A stretch of 64,000 nt of DNA from Arthrobacter koreensis (GTDB taxonomy: Bacteria; Actinomycetota; Actinomycetes; Actinomycetales; Micrococcaceae). Both the position numbers and the translations under genes were made by a program. The DNA lies in assembly GCF_009193255.1 (NCBI RefSeq), contig NZ_WACG01000002.1, forward strand, positions 583,200-647,199, read 5' to 3'. Position 1 is the stretch's first letter. Every line of letters starts with the position of its first letter. Shown here in pieces: positions 6,983 through 15,477 of this stretch. The notes under the pieces were generated by a model. The model was not told the origin of the DNA. It saw only the letters and a list, made by a program, of their open reading frames with translations, and did not search any database.

Positions 6983-8125
6983 TCAGTTACCTCCGGGCTG
7001 GAGCTCAACCTCAAGGGGTGCAAAGTCCGCCCCCTTGGTGTCAACGCCTTCCTCTTCCAGCTCGGCCAGTGCCTCCTCCACGTACTCGTTGGTCCAGGTC
7101 GTGGCGGGTGGCTCTTCGCTGATGATCGTTGCACCGGTCTCGTTCTTGGTGCCGAGGGCGATGTCCACGGTCTGTTCCCACGCAGCTTCATCGATCAGGC
7201 CGACGCCGTTGGTCGACGGCCAGATCAGCTTGGACGTCTCGTTGGTCATCCAGAGCTGGTGGCTCGTGCCCAGCGTGGACCCGGCCCCGGTGACGATCTC
7301 CGCCGCTTCCTCGGGGTTGTCCTTCGCGTACGCCCAGCCCTTGATGGCCGCCTTGATGAAGGCGACTGTGGTTTTCTGGTATTCCTCGTCATCCTCCAGC
7401 CGCTGGGTATCCGCCCAGATGGCGTCCTGGAGCATCGCGGTGCCCTCCTCGTTCCAGTCGATGACCGTGAGGTCCTCCGGCTGGTAGAGCTCTCCGGTGT
7501 CCGGGTTCTCCGTCTCCAGCACCTGAGCATATTCGTTGTACGTCATGGCCTGCGCTGCATCGATGTCCCCGGCGAGGAAACCGTTCATATCGAAGGCCTG
7601 CTGGATCAGTTCAATGTCATCGATTTCGACGCCGGCCTGCTGCATACCGGCAAACAGCTCCCATTCGTTGCCGTAGCCCCAGGACCCAACCTTCTTGCCG
7701 GCGAGGTCCTCCGGACCGTCAATGCCCGCGTCCGCCATGGCCACCTGCAGGGTGGCACTGCGTTCGAAGATCTGCGCCACGTTGGTGATCGCTGCGCCCT
7801 GCTCAATGGAGCCGAGGACCTTGGGAACCCAGGAGATGGCGTAGTCGGCGTCTCCGGAAGCCAGGACATCCTGCGGAACAATGTCCGCACCGCCTTCCAG
7901 GATTTCGACGTCGAGGCCCTCCTCCTCGAAGAAGCCCTGGTCCAGCGCGGCGTAGTAGCCGGCGAACTGGGCCTGGGCAAACCACTGCAGCTGCAGCTTC
8001 ACCGGGGTGAGCTCGTCGGCAGCGGCAGAGCCGTCCCCGGAATCCCCGCCGCAGCCGGCCAGCGCGAGGGCGGTGACTGCCAGGCCGGAGGCGAGGATGG
8101 TGAGCGGTTTCCTTTGTGTGTTCAT
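6983..8125 (-). CDS. ABC transporter substrate-binding lipoprotein, NMT1/THI5-like
   Basis: Periplasmic-type binding lipoprotein of an importer in the SsuA/NMT1/THI5 family, which binds sulfonates, pyrimidine precursors and related small molecules. The start at 8125 is preceded by GAGGGGAAG; an upstream ATG at 8179 lacks such a site. A signal sequence ends in a lipobox (LALAGC). The mature part opens with the family pattern LQLQWFAQAQFAGYYAALDQGFF and continues with GADIVPQDVLASGDADYAIS and GSWGYGNEWELF. It is the last gene of a seven-gene minus-strand operon with two permeases, an ATPase, a dihydropyrimidinase and a beta-ureidopropionase. The likely substrate is therefore a pyrimidine or hydantoin-type compound (inference from context). 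Confidence 0.9.
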   Translation of the reverse strand: MNTQRKPLTILASGLAVTALALAGCGGDSGDGSAAADELTPVKLQLQWFAQAQFAGYYAALDQGFFEEEGLDVEILEGGADIVPQDVLASGDADYAISWVPKVLGSIEQGAAITNVAQIFERSATLQVAMADAGIDGPEDLAGKKVGSWGYGNEWELFAGMQQAGVEIDDIELIQQAFDMNGFLAGDIDAAQAMTYNEYAQVLETENPDTGELYQPEDLTVIDWNEEGTAMLQDAIWADTQRLEDDEEYQKTTVAFIKAAIKGWAYAKDNPEEAAEIVTGAGSTLGTSHQLWMTNETSKLIWPSTNGVGLIDEAAWEQTVDIALGTKNETGATIISEEPPATTWTNEYVEEALAELEEEGVDTKGADFAPLEVELQPGGN

Positions 8126-8198
8126 GTGCTTCCCCTCATACGGGCGGTTGGTGCGGACGAAGTGGTGCGGGTGGAACATCTAAGGCACGGCGCCGGAT

Positions 8199-9050
8199 TC
8201 AGGAGCCGCCGGTGTGCCTGGAGAAGTACTTCTCCAGGGCTGCGGTCACCGCGTAGAACAGCAGCCCCAGCAGGACGGCGCCCAGCACGTAGGCCCAGGC
8301 CAGCGTGTAATTACTGCTCGACGCCGCAGAGGTCACCGACTTGCCAAGGCCGCCTACCGGCCCGCCGAAGTACTCGGCAATCAGCGCCGACACGACGGCC
8401 AGCGAGGACGCGATCCGCAGGCCCGTGAACATGTACGGCACGGCGCTGGGCAGGGTGACGCTGCGGGTAATCTGCCATTTCCCTGCGGCGTAGGAACGCA
8501 TCAGGTCCCGGTGCACGGGCTTTACCTGCCGGAAACCGCGCAGCGAATTGACGTAGACGGGGATGAAGACGGCGATGCCGGCCACGACCTGCCGGGTAGC
8601 CTGCTGGTCCGCGCCAAACATGGTGTAGAGCACCGGAGCCAGCGCCACGATCGGAATGACGGAGAGTGCCACTACCACCGGTGCGGCGAGCCGGTCCAGG
8701 GCCGGGACGGCTGCGGCCGCCACAGCGGCAGCAACCCCCAGCACGGCTCCAAGCACCAGCCCGACGGCGGCGTTCACCCCGGTGACGACGGCGGCGCCCA
8801 TGACGTTCGCGACGTTGTCGGCGAAGGATTCCACGATCGCCAGCGGCCCCGGGACGATGAATGGCTCGATTTCCAGCACCCAGACGACGCCCTGCCAGAG
8901 GATCAGCGCTGCGGCCCCGAGCAGCAGCGGAGCGGCGATGTGGTGGCCGAGTCCGGAGAACCGTCCCGGATCGATTCCGGCTGCTCCGCGGGTTTCCGGC
9001 GGCACTCCCGCTGCAGGCGCGGCGGGCGGGTCCTGGACGATCCCGCTCAT
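8199..9050 (-). CDS. ABC transporter permease, SsuC/TauC type
   Basis: Integral membrane subunit of the importer, 283 residues with about six membrane helices. After a proline-rich cytosolic N-terminus (residues 1-35) come helices from about residue 40. The EAA loop that contacts the ATPase lies at about residues 181-212 (RDLMRSYAAGKWQITRSV). The ATG overlaps the stop of the upstream ATPase gene by 4 bases, so the two are translationally coupled. A second permease lies upstream at 9898, so the channel is probably a heterodimer. The substrate is not visible from the sequence and is inferred from the neighbouring catabolic genes. Confidence 0.9.
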   Translation of the reverse strand: MSGIVQDPPAAPAAGVPPETRGAAGIDPGRFSGLGHHIAAPLLLGAAALILWQGVVWVLEIEPFIVPGPLAIVESFADNVANVMGAAVVTGVNAAVGLVLGAVLGVAAAVAAAAVPALDRLAAPVVVALSVIPIVALAPVLYTMFGADQQATRQVVAGIAVFIPVYVNSLRGFRQVKPVHRDLMRSYAAGKWQITRSVTLPSAVPYMFTGLRIASSLAVVSALIAEYFGGPVGGLGKSVTSAASSSNYTLAWAYVLGAVLLGLLFYAVTAALEKYFSRHTGGS

Positions 9051-9901
9051 CGGGTTTCTGCTCCCCGGACCGCCGCCGGCTCAGACCCGTGCAGGGCCTC
9101 GCGCACTGAACGGATCGCGTCGTAGAAAGAAGTTTCCTCGCGCAGTCCCGCACCGCGGGCGCCGGCCGTACCAAGAGTAATGTCCACGATCTCTCGGATC
9201 TCGCCCGGCCGCGGCGACATCACCACCACCCGGTCGGAAAGGAACACGGCCTCCGGGATTGAGTGCGTAACGAACACGACGGCACAGCCCGTCTCGGCAC
9301 AGATGCGGATCAGTTCGTTCTGCATCCTCTCCCGAGTCATCTCATCCAGCGCTCCGAACGGCTCATCCATCAGCAGCAGCTTCGGGGACTCGGCCAGGGA
9401 CCTGGCGATGGCCACCCGCTGCTGCATGCCGCCGGAGAGCTGGTCCGGGTAGTGCCCGCCGAACTCGGAGAGTCCCACCATGTCCAGCAGGTCATCGGTC
9501 CGCGCCCGTCGGGCCGCAGGAGCGGCGCCGTGGGTTTGCAGCGGCAGCTCGATGTTGCCGCGCACGGTTCGCCAGGGCAGCAGCCCTGCCTGCTGGAACG
9601 CAATGCCGTAGTCCTGGTCCAGCCGTGCCTGACGTGTGCTTTTGCCAAAAACGCTGATGCTTCCGGTTGTGGGCGAATCAAGGTCCGCCACCAGGCGCAT
9701 CAGGGTGCTCTTGCCGCAGCCTGAGGGTCCGATCAGGGAAACGAACTCCCCCTCCGCGATGCTCAGGCTGACGTCCCGCAGGGCCTGGACCGGGCTGCGC
9801 GGGGAACCAAAGACGCGGTGGACGCCGGCCACGTGGACCGCGGGGACAGGAACCGCTCCCCCGCCCTCCGGCGTCGTTAGTGAATCGGTTCTGCCATTCA
9901 T
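9047..9901 (-). CDS. ABC transporter ATP-binding protein, SsuB/TauB type
   Basis: The ATPase of the importer, 284 residues. Walker A is GPSGCGKST (58-66), the signature LSGGMQQR begins at 155, Walker B is LLLMDEPFGALDE from 175, and the H-loop is VTHSIPEA near 212. The Q-loop (FQQAGLLPW) is present. It overlaps its neighbours by 4 bases on both sides, which indicates tight coupling with the two permeases. It belongs to the nitrate/sulfonate/taurine class by sequence, and its transported compound is inferred from the operon. Confidence 0.93.
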   Translation of the reverse strand: MNGRTDSLTTPEGGGAVPVPAVHVAGVHRVFGSPRSPVQALRDVSLSIAEGEFVSLIGPSGCGKSTLMRLVADLDSPTTGSISVFGKSTRQARLDQDYGIAFQQAGLLPWRTVRGNIELPLQTHGAAPAARRARTDDLLDMVGLSEFGGHYPDQLSGGMQQRVAIARSLAESPKLLLMDEPFGALDEMTRERMQNELIRICAETGCAVVFVTHSIPEAVFLSDRVVVMSPRPGEIREIVDITLGTAGARGAGLREETSFYDAIRSVREALHGSEPAAVRGAETR

Positions 9902-10788
9902 GCTGCCTGCTCTCCTCTGCGGTAACGGCGCAGCAGTGCGCCGATCAAAGCAACGAATCCCACCGCGGCCAGGCCCAGCAGCACGGCTCCGAAGATTGGT
10001 GCCCAGGGCTTGCCCGGATCACCTCCCGCGGCGGCGGCGAATTCGACGATCATGCGGCCAATGCCGCCTCGGAGGCCAATGGAAACCTCCGCCACCACCG
10101 CGCCAATCACCGCGTTCGCGGCAGCAAGGCGCAAGGCGGGCAGCAGGTAGGGCACGCTCGCCGGCAGGCGAAGCCGCAGGAACGTCTGCCACCACCCGAG
10201 GGCGTAGGTGCGCATGAGGTCCTCATGCGCCTTCTCCGGCGCACCGAAGCCGCGCAGGGCACCAATCGCCACCGGAAAGAACGCCAGGTATGCGGAGATG
10301 ACGGCCACGGACATCCAGTTCTCCCAGATGAACGGACCGAATTCGAGCTGCGAGCCCCACCGCCGTACCAACGGAGCAATGGCGATCAGCGGCACCGTCT
10401 GGCTCAGGATGATCCAGGGCAGCAGCGCCGAGTTGGCGCTGCGGAAGCGCTGCATCAGCATGGCCAGTCCCAGCCCCACGGCGACGCCGAGTAGCCAGCC
10501 GGCCCCCGCGATGCCCAGCGTGAAGCCGGCTGCCTGAAGGACCGCCAGCCACATGGGTCCGGCGCCCGAGGCGGAGGATTCCGGTGCCAGCAGCCGCTCG
10601 AGCATGGTCCAGACATGCGGCATGGCCAGGTCCGTGGTCCGGGGCAGCAGCGGCACGCCGCCGACGCTGACCCCGGACGCAGGGCCAACAGCCTTGTACG
10701 CCTCCCAGAGAAGGACCGGCAGCAGCACCCCGCCGATCCCCCACGCGACCGCGGAAGGGCGCCGCCGCCGTCGTGATTCGGTTTTCAT
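9898..10788 (-). CDS. ABC transporter permease, SsuC/TauC type (second)
   Basis: Second membrane subunit, 296 residues. A basic N-terminus (KTESRRRRRP) precedes the first helix (VAWGIGGVLLPVLLWEAY). The EAA-type loop is EDLMRTYALGWWQTFLRLRLPASVPYLLPALR. The C-terminus is strongly basic (RRYRRGEQ). It overlaps the ATPase downstream and the LLM oxidoreductase upstream by 4 bases each. The two permeases are clearly paralogous but not close copies, as expected for a heterodimeric channel. Confidence 0.9.
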   Translation of the reverse strand: MKTESRRRRRPSAVAWGIGGVLLPVLLWEAYKAVGPASGVSVGGVPLLPRTTDLAMPHVWTMLERLLAPESSASGAGPMWLAVLQAAGFTLGIAGAGWLLGVAVGLGLAMLMQRFRSANSALLPWIILSQTVPLIAIAPLVRRWGSQLEFGPFIWENWMSVAVISAYLAFFPVAIGALRGFGAPEKAHEDLMRTYALGWWQTFLRLRLPASVPYLLPALRLAAANAVIGAVVAEVSIGLRGGIGRMIVEFAAAAGGDPGKPWAPIFGAVLLGLAAVGFVALIGALLRRYRRGEQAA

Positions 10789-11801
10789 GCCTTCGCAGCC
10801 ACGTGGTCCCGCAGGGCGGGAATCACCGTCTCCCCGTAGACGCGCAAGGTTTCCTCCTTGTTGTCATGCTGGAGGTATCCGGCGAACTGGGTGACGCCCA
10901 GGGCCTTGAGTTTCTCGAGCTTTTCCATGTGCTCTTCGGCGGTGCCCAGGATGCAGAACCGGTCCACGATGTCGTCCGGCACAAAGTCGGCGTGGGTGTT
11001 TCCGGCCCGGCCGTGCTCGTTGTAGTCGTAGCCCTGGCGTCCGGCAATGTAGTCGGTCAGCGCCTGCGGAACGGAGGAATCCGAACCGTATTTGGACACG
11101 ATGTCCGCCACGTGGTTGCCCACCATGCCGCCGAACCAGCGGCACTGGTTGCGCATGTGCTCCCGGTCCGTGCCGATGTACATGGGCGCTGCCACGCAGA
11201 AGGAGATGCTGTCCGGGTCCCGGCCGGCGTTGACCGCTGCCTGCCGGACGGTGCGGATCATCCATTCGGCAATGTCCACGTCCGCCAGCTGGAGGATGAA
11301 CCCGTCCCCCACCTCTCCGGTGAGTTTCAGCGCCAGCGGCCCGTAGGCCGCCACCCAGATTTCCAGCTCGGACCCCTTGCTCCAGGGAAACTGGAGCGTA
11401 GCGCCGTTGTATTCGACCGGGCGGGAGTTCGCCAGTTCGCGGATCACGTGGATCGCCTGGCGAAGGGTTTTTAGCGTGGTGGGCGCACCGTTGGTCACCC
11501 GCACCGCTGAGTCTCCGCGGCCGATCCCGCACACCGTCCGATTCCCGTACATCTGGTTCAGCGTGGCGTACGTGGACGCCGTCACCGTCCAGTCCCGGGT
11601 GGCCGGATTCGTGACCATGGGCCCCACCTTGATGGACCGGGTTTCGGCCAGTATCTGGCTGTAGATCACGTAGGGTTCCTGCCAGAGCAGGTGCGAGTCG
11701 AAGGTCCAGACGTAGTCGAACCCGTGTTCCTCGGCTTTCTTTGCCAGTGCCACCGTCCGCTGGGCGGGAGGATCACACTGCAGAACAGCTCCAAATTCCA
11801 T
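10785..11801 (-). CDS. LLM-class F420-dependent oxidoreductase (TIGR03842-like)
   Basis: A luciferase-like (beta/alpha)8 barrel enzyme of 338 residues. The N-terminus MEFGAVLQCDPPAQRTVALAKKAEEHGFDYVW and the segments GPMVTNPATRDW, GIGRGDSAVRVTNG and EIWVAAYGPLALKLTGEVGDGFIL are typical of F420-dependent members related to methylene-tetrahydromethanopterin reductase. The best fit is the CPS_4043 family, which is often found next to dihydropyrimidinase genes. F420 rather than FMN is inferred from the family. It lies 8 bases after the dihydropyrimidinase gene and overlaps the permease gene. Its reaction is unknown; a redox step on a pyrimidine or dihydropyrimidine ring would fit the operon (inference). 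Confidence 0.88.
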   Translation of the reverse strand: MEFGAVLQCDPPAQRTVALAKKAEEHGFDYVWTFDSHLLWQEPYVIYSQILAETRSIKVGPMVTNPATRDWTVTASTYATLNQMYGNRTVCGIGRGDSAVRVTNGAPTTLKTLRQAIHVIRELANSRPVEYNGATLQFPWSKGSELEIWVAAYGPLALKLTGEVGDGFILQLADVDIAEWMIRTVRQAAVNAGRDPDSISFCVAAPMYIGTDREHMRNQCRWFGGMVGNHVADIVSKYGSDSSVPQALTDYIAGRQGYDYNEHGRAGNTHADFVPDDIVDRFCILGTAEEHMEKLEKLKALGVTQFAGYLQHDNKEETLRVYGETVIPALRDHVAAKA

Positions 11802-11809
11802 GTTTTCCC

Positions 11810-13231
11810 CTAGACCAGGTACTGGCTGGTTGCGCGGCGGACGTACTGTCCGTGGCCCTTGCTGCCCAGATACTCGTTGTTGTTGACGACCACCCGGCCG
11901 CGGGACATCACCGTGTCCACATGGCCCTCGATCTCATAGCCCTCCCAGGCCGAGTAGTCCATGTTCATGTGGTGGGTCTTTTCCACCCCAATGGAGGTGT
12001 GGCCGTTCGGGTCGTAGATCACGACGTCGGCATCAGCTCCGGGGGCGATCACACCCTTGGTGCCGTACATGCCGAACATGCGTGCCGGAGTCGTGCTGGT
12101 GATTTCCACCCAGCGTTCAAGGCTGATCTTCCCGTCCACGACTCCCTGGTACATCAGGTCCATCCGGTGCTCCACCGAACCGATGCCGTTGGGGATCTTG
12201 GAGAAGTCCCCAACGCCCATGTCCTTCTGGCCCTTCATACAGAAGGGACAGTGGTCCGTGGCCACCATCTGGATGTCATTGGTGCGCAGCGACTGCCACA
12301 TGTGGTCCTGGTGGTGCTCATGCTTGGACCGCAGGGGTGTGGAGCAGACCCATTTGGCGCCTTCAAACCCTTCGGCACCAAGCTGGTCCTCCAGCGAGAG
12401 GTAAAGGTACTGCGGACACGTTTCGCCGAAGACGTTCTGTCCGTTGTCCCGGGCCGCCGCCAGCTGCTCCACCGCCTGCTTGGCTGACACGTGGACCACG
12501 TAGAGCGGGGCGCCGGTGAGGTTGGCGAGCATGATGGCCCGGTGCGTGGCTTCCTCCTCCATCTGCCAGGCGCGTGCAACGCCGTGGTAGTAGGGATCGG
12601 TTTTGCCCTGGGCCAGGAGGTCGGCAACCATCGCGTCAATGGCCGGACCGTTCTCTGCGTGCATCATGGTCATCAGCCCGGTCTCGGCTCCGACGCGCAT
12701 GGCCTTGTAGATCTGCGCGTCATCGCTGTAGAAGACACCGGGGTAGGCCATGAAGAGCTTGTAGCTGGACACACCTTCGTCCGGCAAGGCTTCCATCGCC
12801 TTGAGCGAGTCATCATTGACGTCGCCGATGATCTGGTGGAAGCCGTAGTCGACGGCGCACTGTCCGGCGGCCTTCTCGTGCCAGGCCGCGAGGCCGTCCA
12901 TCACGCGTTCGCCGTACCGCTGGATCGCGAAGTCCACGATGGTGGTGGTTCCGCCCCAGGCCGCTGCCCGGGTGCCGGTCTCGAACGTGTCTGAGGCTTC
13001 GGTGCCGCCGAAGGGCATTTGCATGTGAGTGTGAGCGTCGATCCCGCCTGGAATCACGTATTTGCCGGTGGCGTCCAGGACGGTGTCCACCGAGCCGGCC
13101 AGGTCGTGCCCCAGCAGGGTGGAGCCCGGTGCCAGGACCGCCGCGATTTTCTCTCCGTCCACCAGGACATCCGCAGCGCTGCGGCCGGTGGCGGTGACGA
13201 CGGTGCCACCGGAGATCAGTGTTGTTGCCAT
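11810..13231 (-). CDS. hydA: Dihydropyrimidinase / D-hydantoinase
   Basis: Cyclic amidohydrolase of 473 residues, the usual length, that opens dihydrouracil, dihydrothymine or 5-substituted hydantoins to N-carbamoyl amino acids. All metal ligands of the binuclear zinc site are visible: H67 and H69 (DAHTHM), the lysine to be carboxylated K159 (SSYKLFMAY), H192 (MMHAENG), H248 (YVVHVSA) and D327 (VATDHCPF). It is followed by the LLM gene after 8 bases and preceded by the beta-ureidopropionase gene after 36 bases. It therefore supplies the second step, and the upstream gene the third, of reductive pyrimidine breakdown. The exact substrate cannot be read from the sequence. Confidence 0.93.
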   Translation of the reverse strand: MATTLISGGTVVTATGRSAADVLVDGEKIAAVLAPGSTLLGHDLAGSVDTVLDATGKYVIPGGIDAHTHMQMPFGGTEASDTFETGTRAAAWGGTTTIVDFAIQRYGERVMDGLAAWHEKAAGQCAVDYGFHQIIGDVNDDSLKAMEALPDEGVSSYKLFMAYPGVFYSDDAQIYKAMRVGAETGLMTMMHAENGPAIDAMVADLLAQGKTDPYYHGVARAWQMEEEATHRAIMLANLTGAPLYVVHVSAKQAVEQLAAARDNGQNVFGETCPQYLYLSLEDQLGAEGFEGAKWVCSTPLRSKHEHHQDHMWQSLRTNDIQMVATDHCPFCMKGQKDMGVGDFSKIPNGIGSVEHRMDLMYQGVVDGKISLERWVEITSTTPARMFGMYGTKGVIAPGADADVVIYDPNGHTSIGVEKTHHMNMDYSAWEGYEIEGHVDTVMSRGRVVVNNNEYLGSKGHGQYVRRATSQYLV

Positions 13232-13267
13232 AAAGCGTTTCCTTGCCTTCCTCTTCGTTCTCCGGGC

Positions 13268-14116
13268 TTACGGTGCCGTGATGGGGTTGTAGGCGTCCGG
13301 ACGCCGGTCCCGGTAGAACTGCCAGTTGTTCCGTGCGGTGCGGACAAGGTCCATGTCCAGGTCACGGATCATCAGCTCTTCGCCGTCACGGGCTCCGACC
13401 TCACCCACGTAGTTGCCCTGCGGATCAGCGATGTAGGAGGTGCCGTAGAAATCCACTGCTTCCTCGCCGAATTCATTGGTTTCCTCCCCTACCCGGTTGG
13501 GGACCACCACGAAGTAGCCGTTGGCAGCCGCGGCGGTGGGCTGCTCAAGTTCCCAGAGGCGATTGGAGAGTCCGGGCTTGGAGGCGTTCGGGTTGAAGAC
13601 CAGCTGGGCACCGTTCAGGCCCAGGACCCGCCAGCCTTCGGGAAAATGCCTGTCATAACAGATGGTGACGCCGACTTTGCCCACTGCCGTGTCGAAGACC
13701 GGCCAGCCGAGGTTTCCCGGACGGAAATAGAACTTCTCCCAGAACTTCTCCACATGGGGAATGTGGTTCTTCCGGTATTTGCCCAGATACGTTCCGTCAG
13801 CGTCGATTACCGCAGCCGTGTTGTAGTAGACGCCGGGCTGCTCTTCCTCGTAGACGGGAAGGATAATCACCATGTTGTGCTCTGCGGCCAGTTTGGAAAA
13901 CCGTTCAGTCAGCGGACCCGGAACAGCCTGGGCGTACTCGTAGTACTTGCTGTCCTGGACAATTCCGAAATACGGCCCGTGGAAGAGTTCCTGGAAACAG
14001 ATAACCTGCGCGCCTTCCGCTGCAGCGCGGCGGACAAAGTCCTCATGCTTGGCAACCATGGACTCCTCGTCCCCGGTCCAGGTGGTCTGCGTCAGTGCGG
14101 TTCGAACGATCGTCAA
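13268..14116 (-). CDS. Beta-ureidopropionase / N-carbamoyl amidohydrolase, nitrilase superfamily
   Basis: A nitrilase-fold hydrolase of 282 residues that releases ammonia and CO2 from N-carbamoyl-beta-alanine or similar products of dihydropyrimidinase. The catalytic triad is clear: E43 (CFQELFHGPY), K116 (KYRKNHIPH) and C153 (VTICYDRHFPE). I chose the TTG at 14116 because GGAGG stands 5 bases before it and it gives the family's typical N-terminus (TIVRTALTQ); an ATG at 14158 has no such support. It is the first gene of the operon that ends with the ABC importer at 6983. Confidence 0.92.
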   Translation of the reverse strand: MTIVRTALTQTTWTGDEESMVAKHEDFVRRAAAEGAQVICFQELFHGPYFGIVQDSKYYEYAQAVPGPLTERFSKLAAEHNMVIILPVYEEEQPGVYYNTAAVIDADGTYLGKYRKNHIPHVEKFWEKFYFRPGNLGWPVFDTAVGKVGVTICYDRHFPEGWRVLGLNGAQLVFNPNASKPGLSNRLWELEQPTAAAANGYFVVVPNRVGEETNEFGEEAVDFYGTSYIADPQGNYVGEVGARDGEELMIRDLDMDLVRTARNNWQFYRDRRPDAYNPITAP

Positions 14117-14454
14117 AACATCCTCCACAATCCGGCGGCCAAGCCGCCCGTTTCGCAAAAAGGCCGCATGGGCTTTTCATCATCTTTTGGGCTAAACATT
14201 TCTCCTGCGTTTCGGAGGCATTAAAGCTGCGGTACAGCTCCGTTCTCCGTGCCCGACATCCTTGGCTACGAAGGCGAGTTCTGCAAGAGTGTAGAAATCG
14301 CCGCCGGTGCGCTTTCTGCCCGGCAGGCGGCAACCGTTTACCGGCCCGATTGGCCGGGGATCAGCAGGCCTTGATTTGGGCCCAGCCGCACCTTTTCCGC
14401 GGGCACGGCAGTCCGCGGAACCACCGCCCGGATCACTTCTCCCTGCGAGGTTCT
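14117..14454. promoter_or_regulatory. Divergent intergenic region with a leader hairpin
   Basis: 338 bases between the start of the pyrimidine operon (minus) and the F420-0 transporter operon (plus); it should hold both promoters. A perfect 8-bp stem, TTCCGCGG (14395-14402) with CCGCGGAA (14413-14420), lies 34 bases before the transporter start codon and could affect its translation. I saw no B12-box or other riboswitch consensus and no convincing -10/-35 pair. Confidence 0.4.
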
Positions 14455-15477
14455 ATGACTCCCCCGTTCCCTGTTTCATCCGGTTTCCTGCGCCCGGCCG
14501 CGGTTGCCGCCCTCACCGTCCTGGCCCTGACCGGCTGCGCCGGCGCGTCCCAGGACCCCGCCCAAGCCCAAAGCCCCGAGGCCACGGCCTCCAATACCGC
14601 GGATCCAGGATTCCCGCTGGAGCTGGACAACTGCGGCACCGAAGTCTCGCTGGACGCTCCCCCGGAGCGCGTGGTGACCATCAAGTCCACCTCCACCGAG
14701 TTGCTCCTGGCCCTGGGTTTGGGCGAAAAGATTGTTGGCACCGCCTTCTCTGACGGCCCGGTGCCCGATGCCTGGACCGGTTCGCCGGTTCCGCCGGTCC
14801 TGGCCGAAAAGGTGCCCTCCCGGGAGTCGATCCTGGCGCTCGCTCCGGACCTGGTCTTCGCCGGCTGGGAATCGAACTTCTCCGCCGACGGGGCGGGCGA
14901 ACGTGCGCAGCTCGCAGACCTGGGCGTGGCGAGCTACGTATCACCGGCCGCCTGTATGGAAGATGGGTACCGGCCCAGCCCGCTGACGTTCGACGACGTT
15001 TTTGCCTCCATCGAAGAAGCCGGGGAACTGTTCGGGGCAGCCGGCGCGGCAGCGGAACTGGTGGAGGCACAGCGGGCCGAGCTCGAGGCGCTCTCCCCGT
15101 CCGGCAAGGGGTACAGCGCCCTCTGGTACAGCTCCGGGTCCGACACCCCCTATGTGGGGGCCGGCAGCGGTGCCCCCGCCCTGCTGATGGAATCCGCCGG
15201 GCTGGAGAACATAGCATCCGGGATCGATGCGGGATGGACACCCTACTCCTGGGAGGCCGTTGCCGAGGCGGACCCTGACGTCATTGTGCTCGTCGATTCC
15301 GCCTGGGGAAGTGTGGAGAAGAAGAAGGCCGTGCTGGAGTCCCACCCAGTGATGTCCCAGCTTCGGGCCGTCCGGGACGCCCACTACCTGGTGGTTCCCT
15401 TCGCCGCCTCCGAAGCAGGGGTGCGCAATGTGGAAACCGTACGCTCCCTCACCGAACAGCTGGCCGCCCTTGACTGA
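14455..15477 (+). CDS. Substrate-binding lipoprotein of a proposed F420-0 ABC importer
   Basis: An Fe3+-siderophore/B12-type (BtuF-like) binding protein of 340 residues. The signal sequence ends in the lipobox LALTGC. The mature domain starts DNCGTEVSLDAPPERVVTIKSTSTE and includes ALAPDLVFAGWESNF and EADPDVIVLVDSAWG. GAGG stands before the ATG. The family alone would suggest iron-siderophore or cobalamin uptake. The neighbours (a permease and ATPase in one unit, then convergent cofE and an F420-dependent oxidoreductase) match the actinobacterial set modelled as the F420-0 transporter (TIGR03868, 03869, 03873). F420-0 as the ligand is a genome-context prediction, not a proven fact. Confidence 0.8.
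   Translation: MTPPFPVSSGFLRPAAVAALTVLALTGCAGASQDPAQAQSPEATASNTADPGFPLELDNCGTEVSLDAPPERVVTIKSTSTELLLALGLGEKIVGTAFSDGPVPDAWTGSPVPPVLAEKVPSRESILALAPDLVFAGWESNFSADGAGERAQLADLGVASYVSPAACMEDGYRPSPLTFDDVFASIEEAGELFGAAGAAAELVEAQRAELEALSPSGKGYSALWYSSGSDTPYVGAGSGAPALLMESAGLENIASGIDAGWTPYSWEAVAEADPDVIVLVDSAWGSVEKKKAVLESHPVMSQLRAVRDAHYLVVPFAASEAGVRNVETVRSLTEQLAALD

Noticed and set aside
14117..14454. Cobalamin riboswitch before the BtuFCD-like operon
   Set aside because: Neither the B12 box nor the other conserved cobalamin-riboswitch segments could be found; the gene context favours F420-0.
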